Source of the DNA: Ephydatia muelleri | Taxonomy: Eukaryota > Porifera > Demospongiae > Spongillida > Spongillidae | Assembly (NCBI GenBank): GCA_013339895.1 | Contig: JABACO010000016.1 | Location: 4,607,767-4,671,766 of the forward strand | Length of the DNA stretch: 64,000 bases | Reading direction: 5' to 3' | Shown: in pieces, positions 10,405 through 22,081 of the stretch | How positions within the stretch are numbered: the stretch's first letter is position 1 | How the letters are laid out: each line of letters begins with the position of its first letter | Notes under the pieces: model-generated | What the model saw: the letters and a program-made list of their open reading frames with translations, nothing else | The model's database searches: none | What the model was told of the DNA's origin: nothing | Program-made: the position numbers and the translations under genes

Positions 10405-11186
10405 ATGTCGAAGAAAATTCTGTTCGTTCTAACCTCAGCCACTGTCGCTCCCTGGGGCAAAAGCACAGGCTATTGGCTCGAAGAAGTAGCGGCTCCGTAT
10501 AACCACCTGACCGCGCTGGGTTATGAGATCGAGATAGCCTCCATTGCTGGGGGAGTGCCCCAGGTTGACGAAACGTCCACGATGGAACCCTATACCTCCG
10601 AGGACACGCATAAGTTCATCGCAGATCCAGTGGCCACAGCAAAGATGTCATCAACCAGGCCGATCGAGGAGTACGTGGAGCGCGCTCAGAAAGGTGAATT
10701 CGCCTGTGTGTTTCTTCCAGGCGGGCATGGCGCAGCCATCGATTTCGGTCCAAGTGCTGGTTTGAAAAGCGTCATTGAAGGTTGTTATGCTACGAATGGC
10801 GTGGTGGGCGCGGTCTGCCACGGGTGTGCCGGATTGGTCACCGCAATAAACCCAGCCACAGGGGAGCCGCTTGTGAAGGGAAAGACTGTGACTGGGTTCA
10901 GCGACGTCGAGGAAACACAGGTATGCATTAGTCTGGGGACCCGACTAATAGTCCTCCCCGTTCCCCTTCGCATGTCTCGTTTTCAAACATGTCTTTTGCT
11001 CATTAGATCGGACTCTTCGGAGTTGTTCCGTTTTCTATTGAAGCTGAGTTTAAGAGGCTGGGGAGCAACTACAAAGCCACTGAGGCCTGGGGACCCCTGG
11101 TGTGCGTTCATGACCGTGTCGTGACTGGTCAGAATCCCAAATCCTCCAAGCAAGTCGGAGAGAAGTTGGCTGAACTGCTAGCTTAG
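10405..11186 (+). CDS. DJ-1/PfpI superfamily protein, Hsp31-like (glyoxalase III type), two exons
   Basis: Exon 1 is 10405-10920 and exon 2 is 11007-11186. The 86-bp intron begins GTATGC and ends CATTAG, and splicing in phase 0 gives 231 residues, the usual family size. Features are the opening beta strand KKILFVLTSA, a glutamate in YWLEEVAAPY (E27), the LPGGHG loop (104-109) and the nucleophile elbow AVCHG with C138-H139. This E-C-H set, at almost the same positions as in yeast Hsp31, is the catalytic triad of chaperone/glyoxalase III members that convert methylglyoxal to lactate without a cofactor. The C-terminal exon supplies the VPFSIEAEF and NPKSSKQVGE segments typical of the family. It probably acts as a cytosolic carbonyl-stress enzyme. 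The frame is intact and splice sites are canonical. The exact substrate is inferred. Confidence 0.9.
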
Positions 11187-11622
11187 ACTTGAATCAGTTC
11201 GATTCATTTGAAGTATTTTTCTACAAACATTACTTTTAGAAAGCAGTGGGATCTGTCATGCGCAGTTACGTGTTAACTTACATGTACCAGGCCAAATTGT
11301 TTGATGTACAACATCCGAATGACAAGCTAAATGAGCCTCGCTGTTTGGGGGAGCAAGACTTTTTTTTTTTTTTTCTAAGTTCCGACAATCTATACTCCAC
11401 ACTTTTGTTTTTGCATGCACTCCGGCCATGGCCGGACCAGTTTTTGTCTCGACCGAAAAAATATTAAAGTTAAAATAAATTAATTTCATTTCATTGTATG
11501 CGGTCATCCGATTCGATCATGAGCTCAACTGCTTCAGCAGATTCTTCTTCTAGCCCTCAAGGTTTCTCAGTTGTTGGCAATTATGTTATTTTACTTTCTC
11601 CAGCTCAGATATCAGATATATG
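11187..11622. other. 3' flank of the Hsp31-like gene, nothing else recognised
   Basis: Contains a 15-T tract (about 11360-11374) and an AATAAA-containing AT-rich stretch near 11470 that could act as polyadenylation signal. Confidence 0.4.
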
Positions 11623-11893
11623 CAGTGGCGTGGTGGCCAGGGGGGGCCTGGGGACCCAGGCCCCCCCTGCGGAGCCAAAATGATGGGGCGCCGTAATACT
11701 AGGGGGCGCATCATTATTTTATTAAATAAGGACGTGACGTCATAACATTATTAACGCCTTCTTACAGGAATTACCGTGTATATTGTACAACAATGAAGGT
11801 GATACGATGTTATCTCGAGTAAACTCTATATAGTTCTGTGGATGGCAATAAATAGAACTACATAACGCTGTTTCAAACGTTTAAGTGCATGCG

Positions 11894-14728
11894 ATGGAGA
11901 GAGGAAAACGAAAAAAGTCTGGTGCAACGAATCGACGGGAGAAGAGGATGCGAGCTGATGAAAACAAGAGATTAGGTGAGTTCATGGATGCATTTGTAAG
12001 CCGCTCAGGTTCTGCCAGCGAGGAGAGGAAAGCAGCAGAAGCAATTTCAGTTAGTACAGTTATTGATCCTTCTGAAGTATTACATGTAGATGTACACACT
12101 GTACACACTGTAATGCCAGTTGAGTCTGTTGCAGCCACCACAGTACATGTGATTGATTCAAGCGATGAGGATCCTGAACACACTGTTTGTTATTCAGAAA
12201 GCGATGGAGCCTGCAGTGAAGAATCGGATTGTACGAACACAGAATTTGTCCCTTATTTAGACCAGAAGGAAACTAACAGTGGTGCTGAAATTGCCAGCAA
12301 TTTCAAATGTAGCACTATACCATTCGCATCAGTCAGCATTTCTGCTGAAGAAGCAACAGACCATCGATCCATCAAGATTGGTTGGCCAAAAGCTCAGCCT
12401 ATTAGAAAAAGAGCATATAATCAAGCTTGGCCCGTGTCAGCCTTCCAAAAGTGACCTAATAGCTACAAAAGTAAAATGTGGAGCCGATAAGTACAGGTAT
12501 TGTTCACAAAAGGTGTTCTTTCATCCTGACAATACCAAAAGGCAATGGGTTTCTTACTCCCAGAGCAAGAATGCTCTCTTTTGCATACCATGTCTTCTGT
12601 TCACTGATGCTTCCTTGAGAGGTGAACATCAGAGAGTAAAACAGGGCAATGCTTTTACAATGAACGGGTACTCAAATTGGAAAAAACAATGCAGTGGTAT
12701 AGCAAGACATGAAGGTTCAAGTGCACATCAGAACGCTGTCCTTGCTCAAGCTATTTTTTTGCAGGACCAAACGATCATTGAATGCTTTGCTGAACAGTCG
12801 AAGGCGGAAGCGTCTCGTCGCAAAGCGGAAGTTGATGCAAATAGAGCACTTTTGAAACGCATTGTGGACGCTATAATATTTCTTAGTCACCAAGGAATAC
12901 CTTTACGCGGACATCGAGAATCTTTTACCGACGATTCTGCAAATTTGGGCAGTTTTCTAGAAATATTGAAATATCTTGCCCTTTACGATGTCACAATGCA
13001 AAAGCACCTATGTGATGTGAAAGAAGCACAGCTCAAGGAACATGGAAAAAGAGGAAGGGGATCTAAACTAACATTTTTAAGTAATGATACTCAAAACAAG
13101 CTAGTTTCCATCATAAGTCATCAAATTAGCCAGAATATTGTCAAAGCAATTGAAAAATGCAAAGCTTGGGCTTTAATTGTTGACACAACTCCAGATGTTA
13201 CACATCATGAGCAGATAAGCATATGTGTAAGAATAGTTCATCCGAATGGTTGCGTTTCTGAGCACCTTTTGGCTTGTCAAAGAGCTATGGGAACAACAGC
13301 TGAAGACCTATTTACTGTTATTTACTCGACTTTACAATCCAAAGATGTATCATTCAAGAAACTGGTAGCTCAAACGTATGATGGGGCATCCAATATGAGT
13401 GGTTGTTATAATGGTCTACAGCACTAATTCAGCAAAGAATAAATCCCAATATTTTCTACACTCATTGTTATGCCCATACGCTAAATTTAGTTCTTTCGGA
13501 TACAGCATCAGTTGCAATAGACGTTGTCACTCTGTTTGGTAATTTAGAGACCCTGTATCTCCTCTTCAGCAAATCTTCCAAAGTCCATTCCATATTTGAA
13601 GACATGCAGGTCTCTAAAGGGTTGGCTATTCGTTCTCTTAAGCGCTTGAATACCGTTAGATGGAATTCGCGGGAAAGGTGCGTGAATACTTTTGTGGAGC
13701 GTCATGAATGTATTATTCTAACTCTTGACAAAATTCGAATGGATAACACATTTGATACAAAGCACAGATCTGATGCAACTGGATTGCTTCCTTCTGTCAA
13801 TACAAAGCAATTCATGGCAACCATGTATCTTTTCCAGGAGATCTTTGTAGTCACCGGACCTCTGAGCCGTTATTTGCAAACTGTGAACATGGATATTTGC
13901 AACGCGCTGGTCATGGTGCAAAGTGCAATTGATTCTTTGGAAAAAATTAGAAACTCTGCTAGTGACACTATTCAGAGGATGGAAGAAGCTACGGCAGGTT
14001 TTGGTGACATATAGAATGGAAAACCAGTCGTATTCGTCGCCGCAAAGACAAGGGAAGTGATCTTGCAAATCATGCAGAAGAGTGCTTTGAAGTTGAGACG
14101 CCTGAATCCGTGTGGAAACGCAACACTTTTTATGTTGTAGTTGACACTCTCCTTGTGTCCTTGAGAAACCGATTTGAGAATAACAAATCACTATTGCAGT
14201 CGCTATCTGTTTTTTCGCCTGTCAATTTCTCATCATTTAATGTGTCAGTAAAAACAGTGAAATGTCTGCAATCCCAGGTAGCAGCATTTTGCGAGAAATA
14301 CAATTTGGATTCTTCTAGGTGCTCCGAGGAACTGTGGAATTTTTCCACTGCGTATAAACGATTCAATTTTACGCAACCAAACAGTATTTCAGAAGATGAA
14401 AGTGATTGTTCTACAATGGATGAGGTAGAATCGAAGTGATAACTGTAATTTGAATTTGTCTTTTTCGGCTGCATTAAGTCTCCTTTGCAATCCCAAGTAT
14501 CACCTAGTGGATGCATTTCCCGAGCTCAGTAAGGCATATTCAATAGCTTTGGCCATCCCTATTAGTTCATGCACAGCTGAACGTAGTTTTTCTGCACTGA
14601 AAAGGGTCAAGACTCGACTGAGATCAACAATGATGCAGGAGAGACTAGATGGGCTACTGCTAATAGCAGTTGAAAGGAAAACGATTAATAGTGATGCAAT
14701 TATTGATGAATGGACCAGTTGCGCGTAA
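11894..14728 (+). pseudogene. hAT transposase (ZMYM1/TTF-type zinc finger plus hAT dimerisation), frameshifted
   Basis: The frame starts at ATG 11894 with a basic stretch (RGKRKK) and an acidic region. It then shifts (about 12290-12400) into a TTF-type zinc-finger region (WVSYSQSKNALFCIPCLLF) and a DUF4371/RNase H-like core (LIVDTTPDVTHHEQISI, YDGASNMSG). A lost base near 13420, another shift near 14010-14030, and a stop/shift near 14439 divide the remainder. The last piece carries the hAT C-terminal dimerisation motif AERSFSALKRVKTRLR. The order matches ZMYM1-like hAT transposases of about 800 residues. At least four frame breaks make it a pseudogene. Confidence 0.88.
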
Positions 14729-14852
14729 GCGATGGAATGTTGATTAAACATTTGATTGAACGTGACGTCACGTCCGGACTACGAGTGAACGCCTGTACGG
14801 TTTTGACTTAAAGTTGTCAGTTCAAGGAAGAGCAAGACTTGCTGAAAGGGGA

Positions 14853-16894
14853 ATGGATGCTGGCTCTTCTGATCCGCATGTGGCGCTTACTGCAGCCGAC
14901 ATTCCTAGCGCGGATCTCGCTGCACCGTTCGATAAACACACTGTACCTGCTCTTAGATGGTGGCTGTTGTGCAGGGGAATATGCGCACCAGGTTCATGGA
15001 ACAAGAAGAAGCTTATCGACAGGTATTTTTTACATTAAATGAGTGAATATATAATGTATAATTATTACCTTCGATTATAGAATTAATGAAGCTGTAGTTG
15101 ACAATATGACTGTTGTGGATGTGGATGGTTCCTATCTGTACAAAAAGTACAAGACGCTCACAGATGCTGGACATGTGTTAGCTCCCCTGACTGCCCCACC
15201 ACCTCCTCCATCTGGCTGGGTGACTGTGTCATCAGAAAACTATACGCAAGTTGCTCCTGACATACCTACTGTTACAGTAGGTCAGTACATTTTACGATTA
15301 TAAATTGATTAGTGACATTTGCAATATGTTTTTAACAGGTTTGGTCTACACATACTTAGCTGGTCATGTTGGTCGGACACGTGACGAAGGAGCCTTCCGA
15401 GCACTCACACGTGGGTATGCTCACTGGGCATCTGGCAGATTGGAGAAACTTAGTGTCAATACTAACAATCCTAAATATTGCCACATCCGTGCTGCAATGA
15501 AACCATTGATGAAAACAGGAGTGTATCATGCTTACCTGTTGTTAGAGTCAGATGCTGAGGGTTTAGCATCTATTCTGGCAGCAACTTGTGAATGTGTAGC
15601 AGGGTATGTTTAACTTAATAAGTGAAGAAATGGTTTGAACTTCCTCCTTAACTTTTTAATTTTCAGAAAATCATCGAGTTGCACTCATGTATCAGCAATC
15701 CTTCATGCTCTCACTGCGATCAAACCAACATCATTTAATCGAAAATCGGGCATTTCATTGAGTGGGGGTGAAGAACAACTCCCTGAAGAACAACCACTCC
15801 CTGTGACATCCTATTTATGTAAGTGGAATGTTCCAAGAAGCAGAAAGGAGAGTACCATACCTATGTCAGAAGCAGTGTTTGAAAAGCATGAATATTCAAA
15901 GCAGACAAAGAGGAAGATAAAACTTGTTGAAGACTATGATCCAAGGCCACCGCAATTTCAAGGAACTGCATCAGATAGATTGCCAGCACTATTGAATGAA
16001 ATCAGAGGTGAACAGTTGTGCGTGTCACTACTTTTTGATAAGAAGTGTTGTCATTGGAATGAAGTTGATGATCAGCATCATATAGATCAACCATCTACAC
16101 ACAATGTACCAGCACATGATATTCTACAAACAACCATGACTGCTTTCAAGGAAATGCAATGTATAAGTGAGGCTGAAGCAAAAGAAATCGAACTAGTCAC
16201 ACATGATCAAAGACAATGTTCGCTTTGGTTTTCTGCTCGTCGAAATAAAATTACAGCTTCTATTTTCGGAAGAATACTTTCTCTTAGGAAAGAAACACCA
16301 CCTGATAGTTTAGTTCTACATATCATACAACCAAAACATTTTTCAACATTATCTATACAGTATGGAATAGATAATGAACAACTGGCCATACAGAAGTATC
16401 TCTCTCATCAGAATACACATGGTCATCCTAATTTGACAGTCAGTTCATCAGGATTCATCATTGATACAACCCATCCATTTCTAGGTGCTAGTCCTGATGG
16501 AACAGTGTATGATCCCATTGATTTTCAGAGGCCTCATGGATATTTAGAAATCAAATGTCCATACTCTGTGCGTAATCAGACCCCAGAGGAAGCATGCTCT
16601 TTGCCTGGCTTCTATTGTACAGTGGACCAAACCTCTGGATGTTTGCAACTTAAAGAAGGACATTCATATTATGCTCAAATACAAGGGCAAATGGGAATTG
16701 GTAGAAGGCCATGGTGTGATTTTGTAGTGTACACAACGAAAGGGATTAGTGTAGAGAGAGTTTCCTTTAATGAAAAGTATTGGAATAATAAACTACTTCC
16801 AAAATTAATAGAATTCTACGAGGGTTGTGTCCTACCAGAAATAGTGAGTCCAATACATGCCCTGGGACTACCAATTAGAGATTTTAGATTATAA
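14853..16894 (+). CDS. SAP - SWIM zinc finger - YqaJ-type exonuclease of the ISL2EU element, four exons
   Basis: Exons 14853-15022, 15081-15280, 15339-15603 and 15667-16894 join through three introns of 57-63 bp (donors GTATTT, GTCAGT, GTATGT; acceptors ATAG, ACAG, TCAG) into an uninterrupted 620-residue frame. The N terminus (about 20-57, TVPALRWWLLCRGI) is SAP-like, a DNA-binding helix pair. A SWIM zinc finger (CEC at about 206-208, CTH at about 216-218) is formed across the third intron. The C-terminal half is a lambda-exonuclease/YqaJ nuclease: ASPDG (D near 488), EIKCPYS (E-x-K near 505) and QIQGQM (near 549) supply the PD-(D/E)xK metal site. It probably resects DNA ends during transposition or repair. 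The frame and splice sites are intact, unlike the transposase next to it. Its stop overlaps the transposase stop by 6 bp tail to tail. Confidence 0.88.
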
Positions 16895-18539
16895 GTGAAT
16901 CTCAATCCACACATTGTCCACATTGCTAGCCAAATTCTGTATCACTATCACTTGATTCTTCATTATCCGAGTCAGATAAATCTTCGAAGTATTTGTCAGC
17001 ATCTGCTTCGGATGATGTTTTGGGGGTTGTGGTACTAGTGCAGGGTGGAAGTTGGACAGGAAAGCACAAATACAAACAATCTGATTACTGAGACGTGCCA
17101 TTGATAGTGGTATGGTTGATTTCAGTATTTTGTACGTTTTAATCCTGCCAATAGCCCTTTCAACATGAATTCTGAGTGAAGCTATCTTACGTCCAGCTTC
17201 AATTTCTTCATATGGAAGCTGCTGCCTGCCATCCAAAAATGGTGGTATGTTAAGATCAATCCCCAACGTCTCTAGCATATCCTTCACTGTAAACCCTCGG
17301 TCAGCCATGATTGAGATTCCAGGCTTGTCCTCTAGCTTGGTTAGAAACCCAGATATACGTGTTAATTCCACATCTGATATGGAGCCAACATAAAGTGGTG
17401 AGACATAGGAAACAGCCCCATTAGGAGTACATGCAATCAAAAACTTTGCAGTGTTGTGGTGCTTGTACTGGCTCCAGGTTGATGACTGCATTTGTAGGTC
17501 TGTTGGTGTTTCAATGAAAATCTCACTGCCATCAATAATAGCAAATGTGTTCGGGAACTTTTCCTTAAAAACACAAGGAAGAGTTCCAGCAACTTGCTGG
17601 ACAGAAGGCATCCAGTCCAACTCCTTGATATGATGATAGAGGAAACAAATCCATGTAGTGAGGTATCTTGAACTTGAGCAGTCGATAAACCAAAACGAAA
17701 TGCTAGTTCTTTAGTCATGAGATTTAGCCTTAGCTTCACCAACGCCAGAAACAGTTGATTTTCTGGATCTAGTTTTCGTTTTCGATTCCGTACACGAGCG
17801 CCCTCCTTTGACCCCCAGTACTGTAGATTATTAACAACTGGACCAAGGAAGTTGAAGAAGACCAAAAAAATGCGATACGTTATGAAGCCAGTATAGAATC
17901 TAACTAGGCGATCATCGTGTTTGACTTGGTCAATCCTGAATGTAGGTGGACATTCGTTTCTTGAAGTATTTTGAGCTTCTAGATATTTTATACGGGCTAT
18001 AGCAGGGCAGCATTAACTAATGGTACTGTCTGAAGGGAGCTAGATTGTAACCCATTGGTAGGTAATGTGCTAGAGGCATCGTCAACATTATTGGGCAACT
18101 CATGCACTTGATAGTCGCTCACTAGTTGTTCTCCGACATCAGCTACGGAAAGTGGAGGTTGTATAATGGTGGATGTTGTCACAGACTTGCTGCTTGATGG
18201 TGTCGGTGATACTGACGTTGACGTTAGAGAACCTGTAGTACTGTACAATCCAATTAGCTGCTTATTGGCCTCTCGGTTTTTTGCCCTCTTGGCTCGAGGC
18301 CCTGATTTGAGGGGCGAGGGAAACCTTTTCCCGGGGTTCGTTTCTGGCTTGTTCTTCACGTCGCCATTTAGAAAATGCCTGGAGCAAACGCGATGGTGAG
18401 GCTTTATATCCTTTTCCTGTAAGTTAAACACGGTAAGCCAGATAGCTCGCCTTTCTAGGTTAGTAGGAAATCTATGAAAGGAGGCGTTTGGATCGCCGGA
18501 CTTGCTGTTGTTACACACTCGGCACCATGTGCCAGGCAT
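16889..18539 (-). pseudogene. THAP-DDE (PIF/Harbinger-like) transposase of the ISL2EU element, frameshifted
   Basis: The minus-strand frame from ATG 18539 opens with a THAP zinc finger (C6-x2-C9, W34, C52-x2-H55), a DNA-binding domain, then a basic Ser-rich linker. It stops at 17997-17999, but the family sequence continues in another frame with the coiled-coil ARIKYLEAQN and a helix-turn-helix part (ELAFRFGLSTAQV). A second shift near 17670 leads into the DDE_Tnp_4 nuclease: IIDGSE (first D), MADRGF (second D) and HVERAIGRIK (E). The catalytic residues are all present, but two frame breaks split the gene into three pieces at 17997-18539, about 17670-18005 and 16889-17670. Short introns instead of frameshifts cannot be fully excluded for the first break. 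Confidence 0.85.
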
Positions 18540-18833
18540 AGTAGTTGTTTATTCCGTAAGGTTACCGAAAGATGGTGGTATACACGTTGAGCTCCGTTCA
18601 AGTAGTAGCAGTCCGGATGTAATCAAAGATGATTAAATTCTTTGTACCTTACGCGCAACTCGTCCATTCGCTCGCAGCTCGGCGAAATTGTCCTGAGCTT
18701 TGCTTTGATAAATTGATCATGCCTTTTGCATAACAATTTACATGTGTAGTATACATGCAACACCGCACTGAATTGAACACAATTGCGTTGATTTGCTGCT
18801 TGCGGAAAGTGTTACATGTAAACGCTAGGAAGC

Positions 18834-18835
<2 letters not shown>

Positions 18836-18885
<50 letters not shown>
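18836..18885. repeat. Poly-G tract (50 bp)
   Basis: Perfect run of about 50 G near the right end of the hAT element, where hAT ends normally carry a G-rich stretch. Prone to slippage, and able to form G-quadruplex structure. Confidence 0.95.
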
Positions 18886-18926
18886 CGCATCACATAATTG
18901 AGGCCCCCCCAGCCATGAAATGGCCA

Positions 18927-19394
18927 TAAATACTATGCACCTGTGGACACATCAATATAGGGTTACTGGATAGTGGGCAAACCACTTACTGTTCACATCT
19001 CTTCCTGATGTGGAAAATTGTGATGAGGTTAATCCCGCCTGCAGCAGTTGCCAGCCAGTTGATAAACATACATTACATCACTGTCACCTTGTGGGTATGG
19101 TTAAATGTAGAAAAGATATCAGCAAGATTATCATTGCACAGCTCTTTGCTGACATGCATGACTAAATGCAAAATTCAAGTGCATAATGCTTCGCATGGTC
19201 TCACCCAAGGGTCCCATGTACAGTGTGCAGACACTCAGTCCAGCACTGAGGTCCCAGTGTTTTGTTGCTCCCCAACCCAACCAAACCTTTAGAAGGATAC
19301 CAGTCCCACACCAATAGATAAGCAAGTACATGACATCACTCCTACCCTACCATCACCCTTAAAACTCCCTTCAGATCAGGAATCATAAGGTTCC
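18927..19394. other. Intergenic, nothing recognised
   Basis: No exon or repeat supported. Confidence 0.4.
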
Positions 19395-19507
19395 ACACCC
19401 ACATACACACACACACCCACACACACACATGCACATCCCCACACATCGATACACGCACGCACATACGACACACATGCACATACAACACACATGCATGCAT
19501 GCACACA

Positions 19508-19559
<52 letters not shown>

Positions 19560-19577
19560 CCACACACACACACACAC
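19395..19577. repeat. (CA)n microsatellite
   Basis: Degenerate CA repeats including an uninterrupted stretch around 19513-19576. The Cys/Val frames on the other strand are repeat products. Confidence 0.95.
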
Positions 19578-19633
19578 TGGGATTAATATAGGTACTATTC
19601 TAAAGAGAGGCTGTAGGGAAATAGCCCCGAACG

Positions 19634-20251
19634 CTAGATAGACTGACAGTTATATAATGAGGTTGGCAAATAATGCACACCACTACACCATAAAGTCCTA
19701 TGTTCTAATGCAGCGATTACACCACATTCTAATACTACATAGTCCTTATTCCACAGAGGCATCAGCAGTGGGAGACCATACAATTTGGGAACGTGATGAT
19801 TTCCAATAGCTATGGTGTCTGGGAGGTCGCTGTCAGCTCCAAAAACTATTGTGCCGCTTATCACGTGATTGATGCTGGCCAATATTGTCCTTATATGGCT
19901 TGTCCCTGTCGCTGTGTCTGTCAGCTTCAAAATGATATTCTGTATAGAACAACGGAAATGTAGATACGTACGCAAGGAATTGTAGTTGGTTATGTACTTC
20001 GTACCTGGCGATGATCTGGCAAATATATATATATGATATCGCAAGCGATACAGCTCTATCCATGGATCACCCTCGATTCTCAAATACAGATACGGAGCGC
20101 TACGAACAACGACTAGCATGTTTAGGATGCCAAATGTAACGTGACTACTGGCACACTGTTGGGCATAGCATAAACGTGTTATTTTGCGGAGCGAACATGA
20201 CGTATGCGGTGCAAAACAGTTAGCTATGGTTGCTACGCACATGTAGAACAC
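19634..20251 (-). CDS. Open frame of unknown nature (doubtful)
   Basis: A 205-codon open frame on the minus strand without a recognised domain. A GTACGAAG...TTCTATACAG pair inside it (about 19948-20011) looks like a 60-bp intron, which would split it into two exons rather than one protein. The reading frame after such splicing is ambiguous. It may be a fragment of a real gene or chance. Confidence 0.2.
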   Translation of the reverse strand: MFYMCVATIANCFAPHTSCSLRKITRLCYAQQCASSHVTFGILNMLVVVRSAPYLYLRIEGDPWIELYRLRYHIYIFARSSPGTKYITNYNSLRTYLHFRCSIQNIILKLTDTATGTSHIRTILASINHVISGTIVFGADSDLPDTIAIGNHHVPKLYGLPLLMPLWNKDYVVLECGVIAALEHRTLWCSGVHYLPTSLYNCQSI

Positions 20252-21712
20252 CTAAACACTTCAGCTGCAACATACCTGAGTGAGTCTGGTTCAGGGCAAG
20301 CGTTTTCCCGCAGTGCCATCGCCCGTAGGTCATGTTCGAACGTCCATTATTCTTACGTAAATCATTGTGAAGAATTAAAAATGGAGACATTGAGTACCTC
20401 AACCACTAAAAGTGACTCAGGAAGTCACAGAAGTAGGCAAAAGAGTGTTGTATGGTAACACACACCGGCCTCGATGATTTGGTTAACATATCCGAAACGA
20501 ATTTTACCACAACTATCACAGATCCTGAGAAAAATGTACAAACATCTTGAAAGAACCCCAAATTGCTACAGGTGTCTATGGACGTGTTGTTTTAGGGCCA
20601 TGGAAGTCACAGATAGACCGTGAAATTTTTTATTTCATAGCTTATGATGTGCTTCACTGTAATCTTGAACGAATTTTTCATTTCTGTCCTTTCCTGATTT
20701 AGGTTGAACAGAAAAACAGTTTGTTCCATACATTTCAATGGACGCGTACGCGGAAAATTAACGGACGTTTGCAATGACGCGTCAGGAATACGTCATGAGC
20801 GTCCGAAATTTCTGGCAATGAGGTAGGTGTGTGGCAGGTTACAATGCAAGTGCGTTGTTCACGTGCTATGTGAGCTAAGTTATAGCATCCCTGTAGTGTA
20901 GCCGAGTGGGCGTGACAGGAATGAAGTTAAGCAAGCGAATGTGGGAAAGCTTTATAATACACTACTAGGTACTGAACGGTGATGCGAATCCTTACGCGCG
21001 TCCGCGAAGTGGGAGGCGGCGACAACCATCAGGCGCTAGCTGACAACCATTCACTTGGATCCGTTAATTCGGTACGATCGTCATACGAAGTGATAACTCA
21101 TCTTCTTTGACCCCATATAAACTCAGAAAATAAAACAAAACAACCAAAAACAAACAGACACTGAGTTGCGAACGCTATAGCTTAGTTTATGGCGGAGAAT
21201 GGGCGGAAAAAGGAAGTGATTAATTAATATTCATGTGGAAAGGGACCTATGGATTTTATTTTGTACAACCTAACATATAAGGTTCACCAATTGATGGATT
21301 TTAGTCGGCCAATGAGAGTACTACATGCTGGTACATACATGTAGCTATAAGGAGGTGTTATTTGTGCGTGTGCAGAACGAAAAAAACTGAACGGTTGCGT
21401 TTCAGATTAAGCTAACCCCTGTTGGATGCACTTTAGTAATCTCATGCTGTTATAGCGTTGTGCACGTATAAATGGGCAAGGAGTGGCACCCAGCAGTTTG
21501 ACCGAGCCAACAGGCCCGCGTGCGCGTGCGTGTACTGCTACATGTAAACGTACCGTGTTGCGTATTGTGAAGGCAGCTGAATCCACGTATTTCTAATCTT
21601 CTGTCCGCTATGGTCAAGAATTAATTAAGGATTAACGACATTGGCGTTACTTTTGGTGAATTCGACACTATCGTTATTGATGAAGTTTAGTGTCTTCATG
21701 ACTCGTCTTTTA
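20252..21712. other. Intergenic, nothing recognised
   Basis: Mixed-composition DNA with CpG-containing words near 20740-21080. No domain, splice chain or repeat could be supported. Confidence 0.4.
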
Positions 21713-22015
21713 TCATAGGTGAAGTTTGAAAAGCCATGCAGTAACCCCTAGCAGTGACACATTTGACACCGTATCCGCTAAAGCTTGTCTGTCATTTAAG
21801 GTAATGGAAACATTAGAGGGATGAATGCCGAATAGAGAAGCTTTGAAACTGATATAACTCTGTAGGGACTTCATCAGGAACGCTGCTGCGTCTCGAGCAT
21901 ATGCGGACATCGGGAACCTTGGGGGATTTCCCTCCCCTTCGTATCTTCCGATGGAAAGACTCCCTTTTAAAGCGTTTTTGACCGCGTACGCTCTTTCAGC
22001 AGTCATGTTGCGCAA
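21713..22015 (-). CDS. Short open frame, hypothetical
   Basis: About 100 codons from an ATG near 22009 (MTAERAYAVKNALKGS...). No family recognised and no clear splice sites. It could be a terminal exon of a gene whose other exon is at 22722-22960 on the same strand, but no joining acceptor was found. Confidence 0.2.
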   Translation of the reverse strand: MRNMTAERAYAVKNALKGSLSIGRYEGEGNPPRFPMSAYARDAAAFLMKSLQSYISFKASLFGIHPSNVSITLNDRQALADTVSNVSLLGVTAWLFKLHL

Positions 22016-22081
22016 TAAATATGTCTAGTCGCCTGGAAACACTAGAGAGCTGTACAAATACATCCACAAGTGTGTGGGAAA

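Larger units (their letters stand above)
14708..18669. mobile_element. ISL2EU-type DNA transposon nested in the hAT element
   Basis: The region carries two convergent genes: a spliced SAP/SWIM/YqaJ-nuclease gene (plus) and a THAP-DDE transposase (minus). A transposase plus YqaJ exonuclease is the known gene content of the ISL2EU group, relatives of PIF/Harbinger. Inverted sequences bound it: GAATGGAC(C/G)AGTTGCGCGTAAG at 14708-14729 and, inverted, at 18648-18669; and TCCGGACT at 14773-14780 and, inverted, at 18610-18617. Either pair, or the whole 70-bp stretch, could be the terminal repeat. The exact ends and target duplication are not settled. Confidence 0.8.
11623..18926 (+). mobile_element. 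hAT-type DNA transposon, decayed, interrupted by an ISL2EU-type element
   Basis: Begins CAGTGGCGTGGTGGCCAGGGGGGGCC, the characteristic end of invertebrate hAT elements. A broken hAT transposase follows. Near 18889-18926 the sequence GAGGCCCCCCCAGCCATGAAATGGCC resembles the opposite hAT end, with its last bases lost. Between about 14.7 and 18.67 kb sits a different transposon, so the hAT body itself is about 3.3 kb. No intact 8-bp target duplication was found, consistent with decay of the right end. Confidence 0.75.

Noticed and set aside
11885-14728. Functional domesticated ZMYM1-like gene
   Set aside because: Four or more frame breaks and preserved hAT termini point to a decayed transposon.
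18649-18927. Proline-rich open frame through the poly-G tract
   Set aside because: The poly-proline is the translation of the homopolymer at the hAT end.
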